NCBI GenBank assembly: GCA_013298695.1
Contig: JAAFIS010000009.1
Coordinates: 102,341-166,340 of the forward strand
Direction: 5' to 3'
Source: Betaproteobacteria bacterium
Lineage (GTDB): Bacteria; Pseudomonadota; Gammaproteobacteria; Burkholderiales; Casimicrobiaceae
Length of the DNA stretch: 64,000 nucleotides
Below are positions 1 to 8,818 of this stretch, piece after piece (position 1 is the stretch's first letter; every line of letters starts with the position of its first letter). The position numbers and the translations under genes are program-made. The notes below the pieces were generated by a model. That model was given only the letters and a program-made list of their open reading frames with translations, ran no database searches and was not told the DNA's origin.

Positions 1-400
1 CGCTTTGAGCGCGGAAATAGCTCTCGTTGACGATGGCGAGTACCGGGATCTCAAACAAAATTGTGTGCAACCACGGCCCCTTGATTTCGATCTCAAGATC
101 ATCGCCGTGGGCGCGCGCGGTGATGTGTTTTCGATTGAAATGAAAGAGCGCGAGAAAGTCAACGAAATCGCTTTTGATGTAGCGCAAATTGCGCAAGTAC
201 GAGAGCTCGTCTTCACTAAATCGAAGCATGCAGAGCGCGTCGAGTTCGTCGTTAACCGCATCTGCAATTCGCGCGAGCGCAAAGCCCTCATTGCGGCATT
301 TGAAGCGGTATTCCACATGCGCACCCGGAAACTGATGCAAGACCGCCTGCATCATCGTGAACTTGTAGAGATCCGTGTCGAGGAGCGAGCGAATGATCAA
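1..400 (-). CDS. pncB: Nicotinate phosphoribosyltransferase, 5' part (runs off left edge)
   Basis: Makes nicotinate mononucleotide from nicotinate and PRPP in the NAD salvage pathway; cytosolic. The minus-strand translation begins [18 protein letters not shown], the typical PncB N-terminus, and continues through [18 protein letters not shown] and [19 protein letters not shown], all conserved in the family. About 133 residues are visible; the rest lies beyond position 1. The start is taken as TTG at 400 because betaproteobacterial PncB proteins begin with MII at exactly this point and no ATG is available in frame downstream of the stop near 507. No clear ribosome binding site precedes it. It is a housekeeping gene and probably marks the edge of the surface locus. 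The opposite strand is open for 171 codons, but that frame is a shadow. Confidence 0.92.
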   Translation of the reverse strand, partial: MIIRSLLDTDLYKFTMMQAVLHQFPGAHVEYRFKCRNEGFALARIADAVNDELDALCMLRFSEDELSYLRNLRYIKSDFVDFLALFHFNRKHITARAHGDDLEIEIKGPWLHTILFEIPVLAIVNESYFRAQS

Positions 401-845
401 GAGGTAACGCCAGGCAGGCGACTGAAAAACGAGGCGGAGCCGAGTGTAGAGCAGGTGGTGAAAGCTAGCGAACTGGTGTCGAACCAGTGCATCTTAAACG
501 AGCCTTCTGCCTATGGCTAAATTGTCGCGACCCCTATTTTATTGTGCGAAGAGGATTATTCGCGAGTTATCGCGTATAAATAAAAATCTTCAGAAGTGAT
601 TATTTACCGAGCATTTACGGAATAAGATATATCCATGAAATGCCGCAAAAAGTTAACTTCGCCCAAGGGTGCGTTGCGCCGCGTTTCAGAGCGGAAACGC
701 CGTTGGTCTGAGTGAGTAAAACGCGATGCACGAGCCGCGTGCGGAGCCGCTAGCATCAAGCTATGAAGTGATTCACTCGTGCGGGGGCTATGCGAGTGGC
801 TAGTTTTTCGATTCAAACGGGCGACCAACGCCGCCAACGCTGCTT
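401..845. other. Intergenic region between divergent pncB and the secreted-protein genes
   Basis: About 445 bases without a convincing gene. It must carry the promoters for pncB (leftward) and the metalloprotease (rightward). The stretch 560-600 is AT-rich, with a TATAAA at 575-580, but no good -35 box lies at the right distance, so I do not call a promoter. No repeats or RNA gene were recognised. Confidence 0.5.
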
Positions 846-3038
846 ATGAATACTCTACCCTCGCTCCGTTTCGTCTCGCTTTGTCTCGCGATTTCGATGA
901 ACCTCGCATGGTGTGCTGTCGCGAGTGCCCGAAATTTGAACACGCTGCCAGCGGTCGATTTATCAGCAATCCGCAGCGCCAAACCGCTTGCTGTGTTCGG
1001 ACGCGATTCGGGGCTCAGTTCCACCGTGAACGAAAAACGCGCCTCGCTCTTGTCTGCGGATTTGCGCAAACGCGGTCTAGCGCTCGGCGGGTCGGTGGCG
1101 CAAATTGATTCGGATTCCGTTTTTTCGGCCGCAGTCGGTGACGAATTTGTGTTCTCCGCACCCGGGCGAGCGACTATTACTTACCGCACAGAGCAGCTAG
1201 TTTTTCCAGTGGCGGGCGGCGTGGTGTGGCAAGGGCGCGCACTGAACGATGGTTTTCCAAAGCGCGCGTACTTGTCGAGAGTCGACGACGCGGTGACCGG
1301 TTTTTTCGACGGTGCCGAGACGCAGTTTGAGTTGCTCAATATTGATCCGTTGTTAGCCGAGAGTGACACCGTGCGTAGCGGCAACAGCGCATCGGTGTAT
1401 GTGATCGATTTGCAAACCATTGGCGCGAGCCGCGCCATCAGCGCAATCAACGACGCGATTCCGCCGCCTCCGTTTGAATTGCGTTCCCCCGACGTGCAAG
1501 CGGAGATCTTGAGGCGTCGCGCGGAGGACGCTAGGGCCGAGAGACGTTTGCAAGAAAAAGCGGCGCCAACGCCGCAATCGACGATCGACGTGTTGATTGC
1601 GTACACCGCAGGCATGGTCACCCGTTACTCAACCGTTGCGGGCGTGCAATCACGACTCAACACGCTGATTCAGTACGCGAACACAGCATATGCAAATAGT
1701 GAAGTTGGGATCACGTTGAGCCTTGTTCATTCGGTGCAGGTGAGTTACCCAGATACTGGGAGCAATGGAACTGCGCTCGATGAACTCACGGGGTCTGATG
1801 GTGGCGGTCCGGTCACTATTCCGCCGAGTTTGAGTGCGATTGCGGGGCTGCGCAACACCTACGGCGCCGACTTAGTGGCGCTGATACGTCCGTTTGCCCG
1901 TGCGACTCACGCGAGCTGCGGCATCGCCTGGGTCAACGGATACAACGTGACCAACATTGGCGACGATGCGGCGTTCGGCTACTCGGTTTCAAGCGATGGC
2001 AACGACGTCGGCGGAACGAATTTCTTCTGCCCACCTGGCACCTTCGCCCATGAATTGGGGCACAACATGGGACTCGGCCACGATCGCGCAAACGCCAGCA
2101 CTGTCCCCGGCGCGACGCGCTACGCGTATGGCTACACGCTGCCGAGCACGAACATCGGCGATGTAATGTCGTACGCGAGCACCGACGTTCAGGCGTTTTC
2201 CAATCCGTCGTTGCGATGCACCGGATCGACCTGCACCATCAATGGTGGCGGAACGGCGTTTGGCGTTCCCGCAGACGGTGCAAACGAAGCGTGTATCAGC
2301 ACGGCGGGTGGTTGTATCGCCTCGCAGGCTTCAAATTGCACGACCAACCCGAGCAGCTGCGCGGATGCGTCGCGTGCGCTTAACTTCACGCGCGTGAAGG
2401 TGTCGCAATTCAGAGCTTCCGCTGCTGCGACGCCATCGATTTCCGGCAGCGCAACGATAAGTGGGGGCGGCAACGTCGCCAATGGCACAGCGGTGTGCGC
2501 GAACCCTTCGGCAGGAGTGACCTGCCAAGCGGTTAACAGCGGCGCGTTTTCTTGCACGGTGCCTTCGGGCTGGACCGGCACGCTGCATCTGCAGGCGGGC
2601 AACAGCAATCGCGTTGCGGCGAAGCGATTTGCGAGCGGCATTACCTCAGCGCAGAGCGGCCAAAACTTTGTGGTGAGCGCTGCAACCGCTTTCGCTTGTA
2701 ATCTTGATATCGATAACGACGGACTGTTCACACCATCCACCGACGGCGTGATGGTGTTGCGCAGGATGTTCGGTGTGACGGGCACGGCGATGACCGTGGC
2801 ATCGTCGCAGGCTTGTGCGCAGCGCACTTCGACCACCGATATGGCGAATTATTTGGCAGGACGCACGTACGATTTCAACGCTGCGGGTAATGCGGTGTCG
2901 GCGTCGCGAGAGGGGCTCGTGTTGCTGCGCCTGATGCTTGGGCTGCCGGGCAACACTGCCGTGAGCGGAACGCAGCTCACGTGGTCGAACATCAGAACGT
3001 CGTTGAACAACTACTGTGGTACGAGCTTCCAGCCTTAG
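846..3038 (+). CDS. Secreted metzincin (reprolysin-like) zinc metalloprotease with dockerin-like C-terminus
   Basis: Predicted exported protease of 730 residues. Residues 1-29 form a Sec signal peptide ending ASA. Residues about 30-240 look like a pro-region. The catalytic domain is about 245-525, with the zinc motif HELGHNMGLGHD at 402-413 (HExxHxxGxxHD, metzincin type) and a Met-turn DVMSYAS near 439. Residues about 528-615 form a small beta-rich domain, and 617-730 hold two dockerin/EF-hand-like loops, the first DIDNDGLFTPSTDG. The last two modules are shared with the next gene, partly at near-identical DNA level. It is first in a set of three secreted proteins on the plus strand. Substrate unknown; it may process surface or matrix proteins. 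ATG start chosen because it precedes the signal peptide directly. Confidence 0.88.
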   Translation: MNTLPSLRFVSLCLAISMNLAWCAVASARNLNTLPAVDLSAIRSAKPLAVFGRDSGLSSTVNEKRASLLSADLRKRGLALGGSVAQIDSDSVFSAAVGDEFVFSAPGRATITYRTEQLVFPVAGGVVWQGRALNDGFPKRAYLSRVDDAVTGFFDGAETQFELLNIDPLLAESDTVRSGNSASVYVIDLQTIGASRAISAINDAIPPPPFELRSPDVQAEILRRRAEDARAERRLQEKAAPTPQSTIDVLIAYTAGMVTRYSTVAGVQSRLNTLIQYANTAYANSEVGITLSLVHSVQVSYPDTGSNGTALDELTGSDGGGPVTIPPSLSAIAGLRNTYGADLVALIRPFARATHASCGIAWVNGYNVTNIGDDAAFGYSVSSDGNDVGGTNFFCPPGTFAHELGHNMGLGHDRANASTVPGATRYAYGYTLPSTNIGDVMSYASTDVQAFSNPSLRCTGSTCTINGGGTAFGVPADGANEACISTAGGCIASQASNCTTNPSSCADASRALNFTRVKVSQFRASAAATPSISGSATISGGGNVANGTAVCANPSAGVTCQAVNSGAFSCTVPSGWTGTLHLQAGNSNRVAAKRFASGITSAQSGQNFVVSAATAFACNLDIDNDGLFTPSTDGVMVLRRMFGVTGTAMTVASSQACAQRTSTTDMANYLAGRTYDFNAAGNAVSASREGLVLLRLMLGLPGNTAVSGTQLTWSNIRTSLNNYCGTSFQP
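2598..2777 (+). repeat. 180-bp near-identical block, copy 1
   Basis: This block matches 4314-4493 base for base except for one difference (T at 2681, A at 4397). It encodes the end of the beta-rich domain and the first dockerin-like loop of the metalloprotease. The flanking codons of the two genes differ far more, so identity is confined to this stretch. Confidence 0.95.
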
Positions 3039-3050
3039 GGCTTGTTTACG

Positions 3051-4751
3051 ATGAGAACACACTCGCACTCAACCCTTCGACGCGCATTGGTCGCGATTCT
3101 GTGTAGCGCGACGGCGTTCGCCTCGGCGCTAGCGTCGAGTAAGCAAGAACTGGCGGATGGCACCGAATTGCTCCCCGCGCCTCGCGCCGAGCTCAGCGAA
3201 CTCATGCGTTACTGGGATTCGAAGCCGATCCAGCAGAAATCCAATCAGTCGGCGCTAACGCGTACGCAAGTGGTGAACCTTTTCAACACGCTATACACGC
3301 CCGGCAACGGTGCGAGCATGGGCTTCACGGGGTCAGGCGCACCGACCTGTGATCCTGGCAGCACCAGCGCGAGCTATCGGCAGGCAACACTTGATCGCGT
3401 CAATTTCTTTCGTCAGATAGCAGGATTGCCCAACGTCAGTTTCTCTAACCCAACCGCCACGAACGGAATGCAAGGTCAAGCAGCGGCTTTGATGCAAAGT
3501 GTGAACAGTGGTTTGAGTCATTCGCCGCCGACTAGCTGGGTTTGCTACTCGGAAGCGGGCGCAAGCGGCTCGGGTTCGAGCAATCTGGCTAAAGGCGCGG
3601 CGGGCCCCAGCGCGATTGATCTCTACATGGATGATTTCGGCCGCAACAATGCGCCCGTGGGTCATCGTCGGTGGGTGCTCTACCCGGCGCTTGCTGCGAG
3701 TTTCTCAGGCGACGCGAGCGCCAGCTCATCCACCAATTCACTTCGTGTGTTCGGCAGCGGCGTCTGGGGCGCGCGCGCGGCGATGCCCAATGGCGTGGCT
3801 TGGCCGCCCGGCGGCTTCGTTCCCTATCAAGCCTTGCCCGATGTATCAAATCGGTGGTCATTTAGTTGGCCAGGGGCAAACATGGCGAATGCAACGGTGA
3901 CGATCACAAAAAATGGGCAAGCGGTTGCGATTCTCGGTTACGACGCTCGTGATGACGATGGCTTTGGTGACGCTACCGTTGTGTTCAGGCCGAACAACAT
4001 TGCCGCGAATGGCCCCGCCGTTTCCTACACGTCACCGGGCGGCCTCGATCAAGCCTACGAAGTGACGATTTCCGGACTGAGTGGGAACGGCGTGCCTGCA
4101 TCGGTGAACTACACCGTGACGGTGATCGATCCTGCATCGTCACCGAACGTCAGTGTGAGTGGTGTGGCGCTGTTGGCGGCGGGAGGCAATGTGCCTGATG
4201 GCACGGCGCTATGCGCAAATCCCTCAGCGGGGGTCAATTGCAGCGCGATGAGCGCTGGAAGTTACTCGTGCAGTGTCCCGGCGGGTTGGACCGGCACGCT
4301 TCATCTGCAAGCCGGCAACAGCAATCGCGTTGCGGCGAAGCGATTTGCGAGCGGCATTACCTCAGCGCAGAGCGGCCAAAACTTTGTGGTGAGCGCAGCA
4401 ACCGCTTTCGCTTGTAATCTTGATATCGATAACGACGGACTGTTCACACCATCCACCGACGGCGTGATGGTGTTGCGCAGGATGTTCGGTGTGTCGGGGG
4501 TGAATGTAGCGGTGGCCTCCAGCGCGGCATGCGCTCAACGCACGGTGGCCTCAGACATGGCCGCTTACGTCGCCGGGCGCACGTATGACGTTCGAGGCGT
4601 TGGGGCGTCGTTGAGTGCGTCGCGCGAGGGCTTGATTTTGTTGCGGCTGATGCTCGGCCTTCCCGGCTCGCAAGCCGTGGTCGGCACCGGATTGACGTGG
4701 AACGCAACGCTGCAATCGCAGATTAACAATGCCTGTGGCACGAGTTTTTAG
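3051..4751 (+). CDS. Secreted CAP (SCP/PR1-like) domain protein with dockerin-like C-terminus
   Basis: Exported protein of 566 residues. The signal peptide is about 1-28, ending ASA. The CAP-type domain is roughly 100-215: ATLDRVNFFRQIAG near 112, a LSH motif, and VGHRRWVLYP near 202, typical of bacterial CAP (SCP-like) proteins. A fibronectin-like stretch follows, then the beta-rich domain (from about 363) and the dockerin-like module (454-566) it shares with the metalloprotease. ATG 3051 is preferred over the TTG nine bases earlier. It begins 12 bases after the preceding stop, so the two are probably co-transcribed. Function of bacterial CAP proteins is poorly defined. Confidence 0.85.
   Translation: MRTHSHSTLRRALVAILCSATAFASALASSKQELADGTELLPAPRAELSELMRYWDSKPIQQKSNQSALTRTQVVNLFNTLYTPGNGASMGFTGSGAPTCDPGSTSASYRQATLDRVNFFRQIAGLPNVSFSNPTATNGMQGQAAALMQSVNSGLSHSPPTSWVCYSEAGASGSGSSNLAKGAAGPSAIDLYMDDFGRNNAPVGHRRWVLYPALAASFSGDASASSSTNSLRVFGSGVWGARAAMPNGVAWPPGGFVPYQALPDVSNRWSFSWPGANMANATVTITKNGQAVAILGYDARDDDGFGDATVVFRPNNIAANGPAVSYTSPGGLDQAYEVTISGLSGNGVPASVNYTVTVIDPASSPNVSVSGVALLAAGGNVPDGTALCANPSAGVNCSAMSAGSYSCSVPAGWTGTLHLQAGNSNRVAAKRFASGITSAQSGQNFVVSAATAFACNLDIDNDGLFTPSTDGVMVLRRMFGVSGVNVAVASSAACAQRTVASDMAAYVAGRTYDVRGVGASLSASREGLILLRLMLGLPGSQAVVGTGLTWNATLQSQINNACGTSF
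4314..4493 (+). repeat. 180-bp near-identical block, copy 2
   Basis: Second copy of the 2598-2777 block, offset by exactly 1716 bases, with 179 of 180 positions identical and the same reading frame. It lies in the C-terminal part of the CAP-domain protein. Confidence 0.95.
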
Positions 4752-4878
4752 CCGCGTGAACGTAGCGGTCGGAGCGTATGACTTGGGTCGCGCTCATCAT
4801 TGATGGAAAGAGATTTGCTATTTGTACCTTCATTCAGCCATCACTACTAAACGTCTATTCTATTGGGCGAATCAAGCG

Positions 4879-7371
4879 ATGAGATATTTTGTCGCCTTTG
4901 TTTTTTTGTTTGCTATTGGCCCAGTTCCTACGGCGTTGTATGCAACGAGCAGTTCGGCTCCCGCTGAACTTGTGACCGGGTTAATTGTGAAATTCGACGA
5001 AGAGGCGCTCGCGAAGCAGCCCAGCATGGCGAGCACGGCCGGGCGCGCGGCAGCGCTTTCCGCCGCGTCGGGCGCGAGGATTGGCGACGCACGCAGTCGC
5101 ATGACGTTCGCGCGGACGCTTGCGGTGAACGCAGAACTCTATCGATTCGCTCAGCCGCTGCCGATCGATGAAGCCAGAGCGATTGCGGCCAACGTCGCTT
5201 CGCAAAAAACAGTCGTATACGCCGTGCTCAATCGCCGCATGACGAATCAAGCAGTTCCCGTAGACAACGAATATCCAGTGCAGTGGGGATTTCGTTTGAA
5301 CGCGACCGAGCAGGGCGCTAACTTCGAAGCCGCGTGGGACGTGACGAAGGGCAATGCCACGCAAACGCTTGGCGTGGTCGATAGCGGCATTTCGCGGACG
5401 CATCCAGACTTGGCGTCCAAGCTGCGAGTGTCACCAGATTTCCCAAACGGCGGATACGATTTTTTTCAACTGGCATCGGCCAGCCCACCAGACACTCGCG
5501 ATAACGATCCGGAGCAAACAACGAGCGCATGCGGACATGGCGCGCATGTGGCCGGCACGATCGCTGCCGACACTAAGTTTTCGTCAAGCGGCGGCTTGGA
5601 AGGCGTCGCCGGTGGCGTGCCGAATGCGAAAGTGCTCATGGGGCGCGCGCTTGATTTTTCTGGTGAAGAAGCCGACGTGGTCGATGCGATGCTGTGGCTC
5701 GGCGGTTTTGAGGTCGCAGGCGTACCTGCAAACCCGAATCCGGTGAGCGTGATCAACATGAGTTTGGGCGGCAGCGGCGCCTGTGGCCCCGCGTATGCTG
5801 AAGCGGTGGATCGCTTGGCGTCGCGCGGCATCGTGGTGGTTGCAGCGGCAGGCAACAGCGGGAGCGATGCCGCAAATTTCGCACCGTCGAATTGCCGGGG
5901 CGTGGTGTCTGTGGCGGCAAGTGAGATCGATGGTTCACTGGCTAGTTTCAGCAATCGCGGTCGACGCGTCACGTTAACTGCACCGGGCGTCAACATTTTT
6001 TCAAGCGGCGGCTCAACCGGCGAGAACTGCTACAAAAGCGGCACGTCGATGGCCGCGCCTCACGTTACCGCGGCCGTCGGCCTTGCGCAAAGCGTAGAGC
6101 CCAGCTTATCGGTCGCGCAAACAACGCTCGCACTGCGCGCGGGTGCGCGACCGTTCCCGGCGGGCAGTAATTGCACGGCGGAGCTTTGTGGCGCGGGATT
6201 GCTAGACGCACGCAGAACGCTGGATCGGGTCGGGGCGAGCGCACCAACGACGATCGGCTGGGCCAACAATACGGCTCGGGTGCGAGAAAACGACGGACAG
6301 GTCACGCTCTCGCTGGCGCGAATCGGCAGCAGTTCTGGCGCGGTGAATGTGTTGGTGTTGCCGGTTTCAGGAAGCGCGACGTCGGGCGTTGATTTTGGCG
6401 CACCGGTTCCCGCGCAGGTGTCATGGGCGGCGGGCGACAGCGCGGACAAAACAGTTTCCGTGCCGATCATTTCACGTTCGGGCGAACAAGGGGTGCGTGA
6501 ATTTTCTCTCGCGCTAGCGTCGTCTAGCGCAAGCGTTCAGTTGGTGTCGCCCACTGCGGTGCCGGTGCAGATCACCGAGGTCGATTGCAATGCGGTCACC
6601 GACATCGCGATTGGTGAGACGAAAACGGGCGATCTCGGCGTTGCCGGAAATACCTATTGCCGAGGCGGTATCCGCGGACCCGAATACGACACCGTGCGCT
6701 ACCGAGTTACCGTGCCTGCCGGAACGCGGCTTACGATTATTTTGAACGGCACGTCGCCGCAACCCGCAGTACTTGACACGTATGTGTACCTACTCGACTC
6801 CAACTTACGTCCTGTGATTGAAAACGATGACGTGCTGGCAGGGGTCGTGCGAAATTCGTTGGTCGATCAATTTTTGGTCGCGCAGGCCGGGACGTATTAC
6901 ATCGACGTGACGACTTGGAGTTCGACCGAAGCAAACATCGGCACTTATTCTTTGCAGGTCGTCAATTGCGGCCCGTACACCGCTGCCGCAACCTGCAGTT
7001 TGGATGTTGATGGCGACGGCTATTTCGATCGTACCGATGCCGTCATCGCGCTGCGCCGGATGCTCGGTTTCAGTGGCGAACCGTTAACTGCGGGGCTGAG
7101 TTTCCGCGCCTGCGCAACCCGAATCGATGGCGCGAGTGTTGCAAGTTTCGTTGATGCGCAAATGGCGAACAACGTGAGCGCAGGCGGTCGCGCATTTGAC
7201 TTGGATGGCGACGGCGAAGTCCGCGCGGGCTCAGATGGATTAGCGCTGCTGCGCTTTGTTCAAGGGCGGCCCGATTCGTCGATTGAATCACAGTCGCTAA
7301 ACCCCAGCGCACCTCGCAACACCGCATCCAGCGTGCGCCAATATTTATCGCAGCGCTGTAACTTGAACTAA
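4879..7371 (+). CDS. Secreted subtilisin-like (S8) serine protease with Calx-beta, PPC-like and dockerin-like domains
   Basis: Exported serine protease of 830 residues. Signal peptide about 1-21. An inhibitor-like pro-region is followed by the S8 catalytic domain with Asp168 (VVDSGISRTHPDL), His220 (CGHGAHVAGT) and Ser390 (GTSMAAPH). Downstream are a Calx-beta-like domain (about 457-570), a pre-peptidase C-terminal-like beta-sandwich (about 573-697) and a dockerin-like tail starting at about 705 with DVDGDGYFDRTDA and a second loop DLDGDGEV. This tail is a diverged relative of the modules in the two preceding genes. ATG 4879 was chosen over TTG 4822 because it directly precedes a proper signal peptide. 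Confidence 0.9.
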   Translation: MRYFVAFVFLFAIGPVPTALYATSSSAPAELVTGLIVKFDEEALAKQPSMASTAGRAAALSAASGARIGDARSRMTFARTLAVNAELYRFAQPLPIDEARAIAANVASQKTVVYAVLNRRMTNQAVPVDNEYPVQWGFRLNATEQGANFEAAWDVTKGNATQTLGVVDSGISRTHPDLASKLRVSPDFPNGGYDFFQLASASPPDTRDNDPEQTTSACGHGAHVAGTIAADTKFSSSGGLEGVAGGVPNAKVLMGRALDFSGEEADVVDAMLWLGGFEVAGVPANPNPVSVINMSLGGSGACGPAYAEAVDRLASRGIVVVAAAGNSGSDAANFAPSNCRGVVSVAASEIDGSLASFSNRGRRVTLTAPGVNIFSSGGSTGENCYKSGTSMAAPHVTAAVGLAQSVEPSLSVAQTTLALRAGARPFPAGSNCTAELCGAGLLDARRTLDRVGASAPTTIGWANNTARVRENDGQVTLSLARIGSSSGAVNVLVLPVSGSATSGVDFGAPVPAQVSWAAGDSADKTVSVPIISRSGEQGVREFSLALASSSASVQLVSPTAVPVQITEVDCNAVTDIAIGETKTGDLGVAGNTYCRGGIRGPEYDTVRYRVTVPAGTRLTIILNGTSPQPAVLDTYVYLLDSNLRPVIENDDVLAGVVRNSLVDQFLVAQAGTYYIDVTTWSSTEANIGTYSLQVVNCGPYTAAATCSLDVDGDGYFDRTDAVIALRRMLGFSGEPLTAGLSFRACATRIDGASVASFVDAQMANNVSAGGRAFDLDGDGEVRAGSDGLALLRFVQGRPDSSIESQSLNPSAPRNTASSVRQYLSQRCNLN

Positions 7372-7429
7372 CGTACGAATGGTGGCGGTTTCAGCCGGTT
7401 TACAAAAGCTCGTTTCCGAAGCGCGAAGA

Positions 7430-8815
7430 TTACGCCGCGTCGGCGGGTTTGGATTGCGTAAGCTCGACGATTGCTATGGTGAACAAAATCGTCACCAGCA
7501 TCGCGAGAGACGGTATGCGCGCTGGAAAATCGAGCGCCGCGTGTAGCGCAAAGGCGAGCGCGCCGCACAACGCCGCCACCCCAGTGCCAGACGCCTCGTG
7601 CTTCAATGCCATCCTCGCAATTGTCCACGCGGCAAACGCGATGCAGATGACAGATAGGACCCCTACGAGCCCCGACTCGAAAAGCAGCTGCGCGTAGTCG
7701 TTGTGGGCGTGTTCGATGTAGCCCACCAACTCGACGGGCTGAAAGATAGGGAAAGCTACCGCGTAGCCGCCAATACCGCTGCCCAGTGGAAAAAGCGTTG
7801 CAGCCCCATTAAGTGTGGCTTTCAGCATCATGGTTCGTGCGGCCAAACTTCCGGCCGCACCGGGGTCGGACACCGCTTTAAAAAAAGATTCAGAGGTTGC
7901 GAGAAACGTGCCGCCGATGAGCACTACGGCTGCTGCCGCAAGTAATGCGCGGCGGTAGGAGCGTTTCTTCCGACCTCTGGTGATGAGAATCCAGCTGAGC
8001 ATGAGTCCGGTGCTCACGAGCGCTGCAAAAATACCGCTCCGAGAAAGGCTCAACACGAGAGCCCCGAATGCTCCAGCAAACAGCGACCACCACAGCGTAA
8101 TTTTGAGGGGGCGCATTCGATCAACGCCACGCGTCATTTGCTGCACGCTCGACACCGATTGGTAGAGCAGAAACGGCAGCGCCATGGCAACTAGCGTGGC
8201 GAAGTGATTTTTGTTGACGAACGTGCCCGCGGCACGCACATGACCCAGGTATTCAATGTTGACCACAGACGCGCCCGGCAGAGCGATCTGCGCTAACCCA
8301 ATGAGCGATTGCACGACGACGATGGCAACCACTGTGTAGAGCAGAACCGTTCGTTGGCGTAAATTTAACTGCGTGATCGCTATGGACAGCGCGAGTGATG
8401 ACGCGACCAGCAGGGCGCTAAAAAGCCCTCGACTGGGCGCAAGCGTGACGGGTAGCGCAGTGATGCCGATTGCAGGATCTGCGAGTGTTTCCAGCACGCT
8501 AGAAAAAGCGCTGCGACCGGGCAAATTCACCCACCAAGAGTTCGGCACCGAAATGCTCGTGATTAGTGTGAAAAGTAGCAATAGTGTCAGCGCCAAAAGC
8601 CAGAAGGCTAGCGCGCGTGGCAGCTGGCTGGTGCGTGTGCGTACTAGAAGTGTGGCGACCGCGAGAAGTGCGATCGCGGCGCAAACACCAATAAACAAAA
8701 TGGATGGGGCTGTGTTGCCACCGCGATCAAACACCGAAAGCAGGGACGCACCGATGAAAATCGTCGCAACCCACCCAGCAAGAACGCCGGGTGCGGCACC
8801 TAAACGCGCAAACAA
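7430..8815 (-). CDS. O-antigen polymerase/ligase family membrane protein (Wzy/WaaL type)
   Basis: Polytopic inner-membrane protein of 461 residues, with about 10-12 hydrophobic segments and a large periplasmic loop. It carries GTFVNKNHFATLVAM and HAHNDYAQLLFESGLVG, hallmarks of the Wzy_C/O-antigen ligase superfamily, which polymerises lipid-linked repeat units or moves glycan to an acceptor. As the last gene of the Wza/Wzc operon it is more likely an EPS polymerase than an LPS ligase, but the sequence alone does not decide. Start TTG 8815 lies three bases past the preceding stop; no ATG gives a better N-terminus. Confidence 0.82.
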   Translation of the reverse strand: MFARLGAAPGVLAGWVATIFIGASLLSVFDRGGNTAPSILFIGVCAAIALLAVATLLVRTRTSQLPRALAFWLLALTLLLLFTLITSISVPNSWWVNLPGRSAFSSVLETLADPAIGITALPVTLAPSRGLFSALLVASSLALSIAITQLNLRQRTVLLYTVVAIVVVQSLIGLAQIALPGASVVNIEYLGHVRAAGTFVNKNHFATLVAMALPFLLYQSVSSVQQMTRGVDRMRPLKITLWWSLFAGAFGALVLSLSRSGIFAALVSTGLMLSWILITRGRKKRSYRRALLAAAAVVLIGGTFLATSESFFKAVSDPGAAGSLAARTMMLKATLNGAATLFPLGSGIGGYAVAFPIFQPVELVGYIEHAHNDYAQLLFESGLVGVLSVICIAFAAWTIARMALKHEASGTGVAALCGALAFALHAALDFPARIPSLAMLVTILFTIAIVELTQSKPADAA

Positions 8816-8818
8816 ACC

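Noticed and set aside
5..520. 171-codon open frame on the plus strand at the left edge
   Set aside because: The reverse strand encodes a clear PncB N-terminus in the same bases; the plus frame resembles nothing.
2189..2836. 215-codon minus-strand frame
   Set aside because: Lies entirely within the metalloprotease C-terminal domains, which have clear homology on the plus strand.
846..7371. Cellulosome-type assembly suggested by dockerin-like modules
   Set aside because: No cohesin, no glycoside hydrolase and no scaffoldin in the window.
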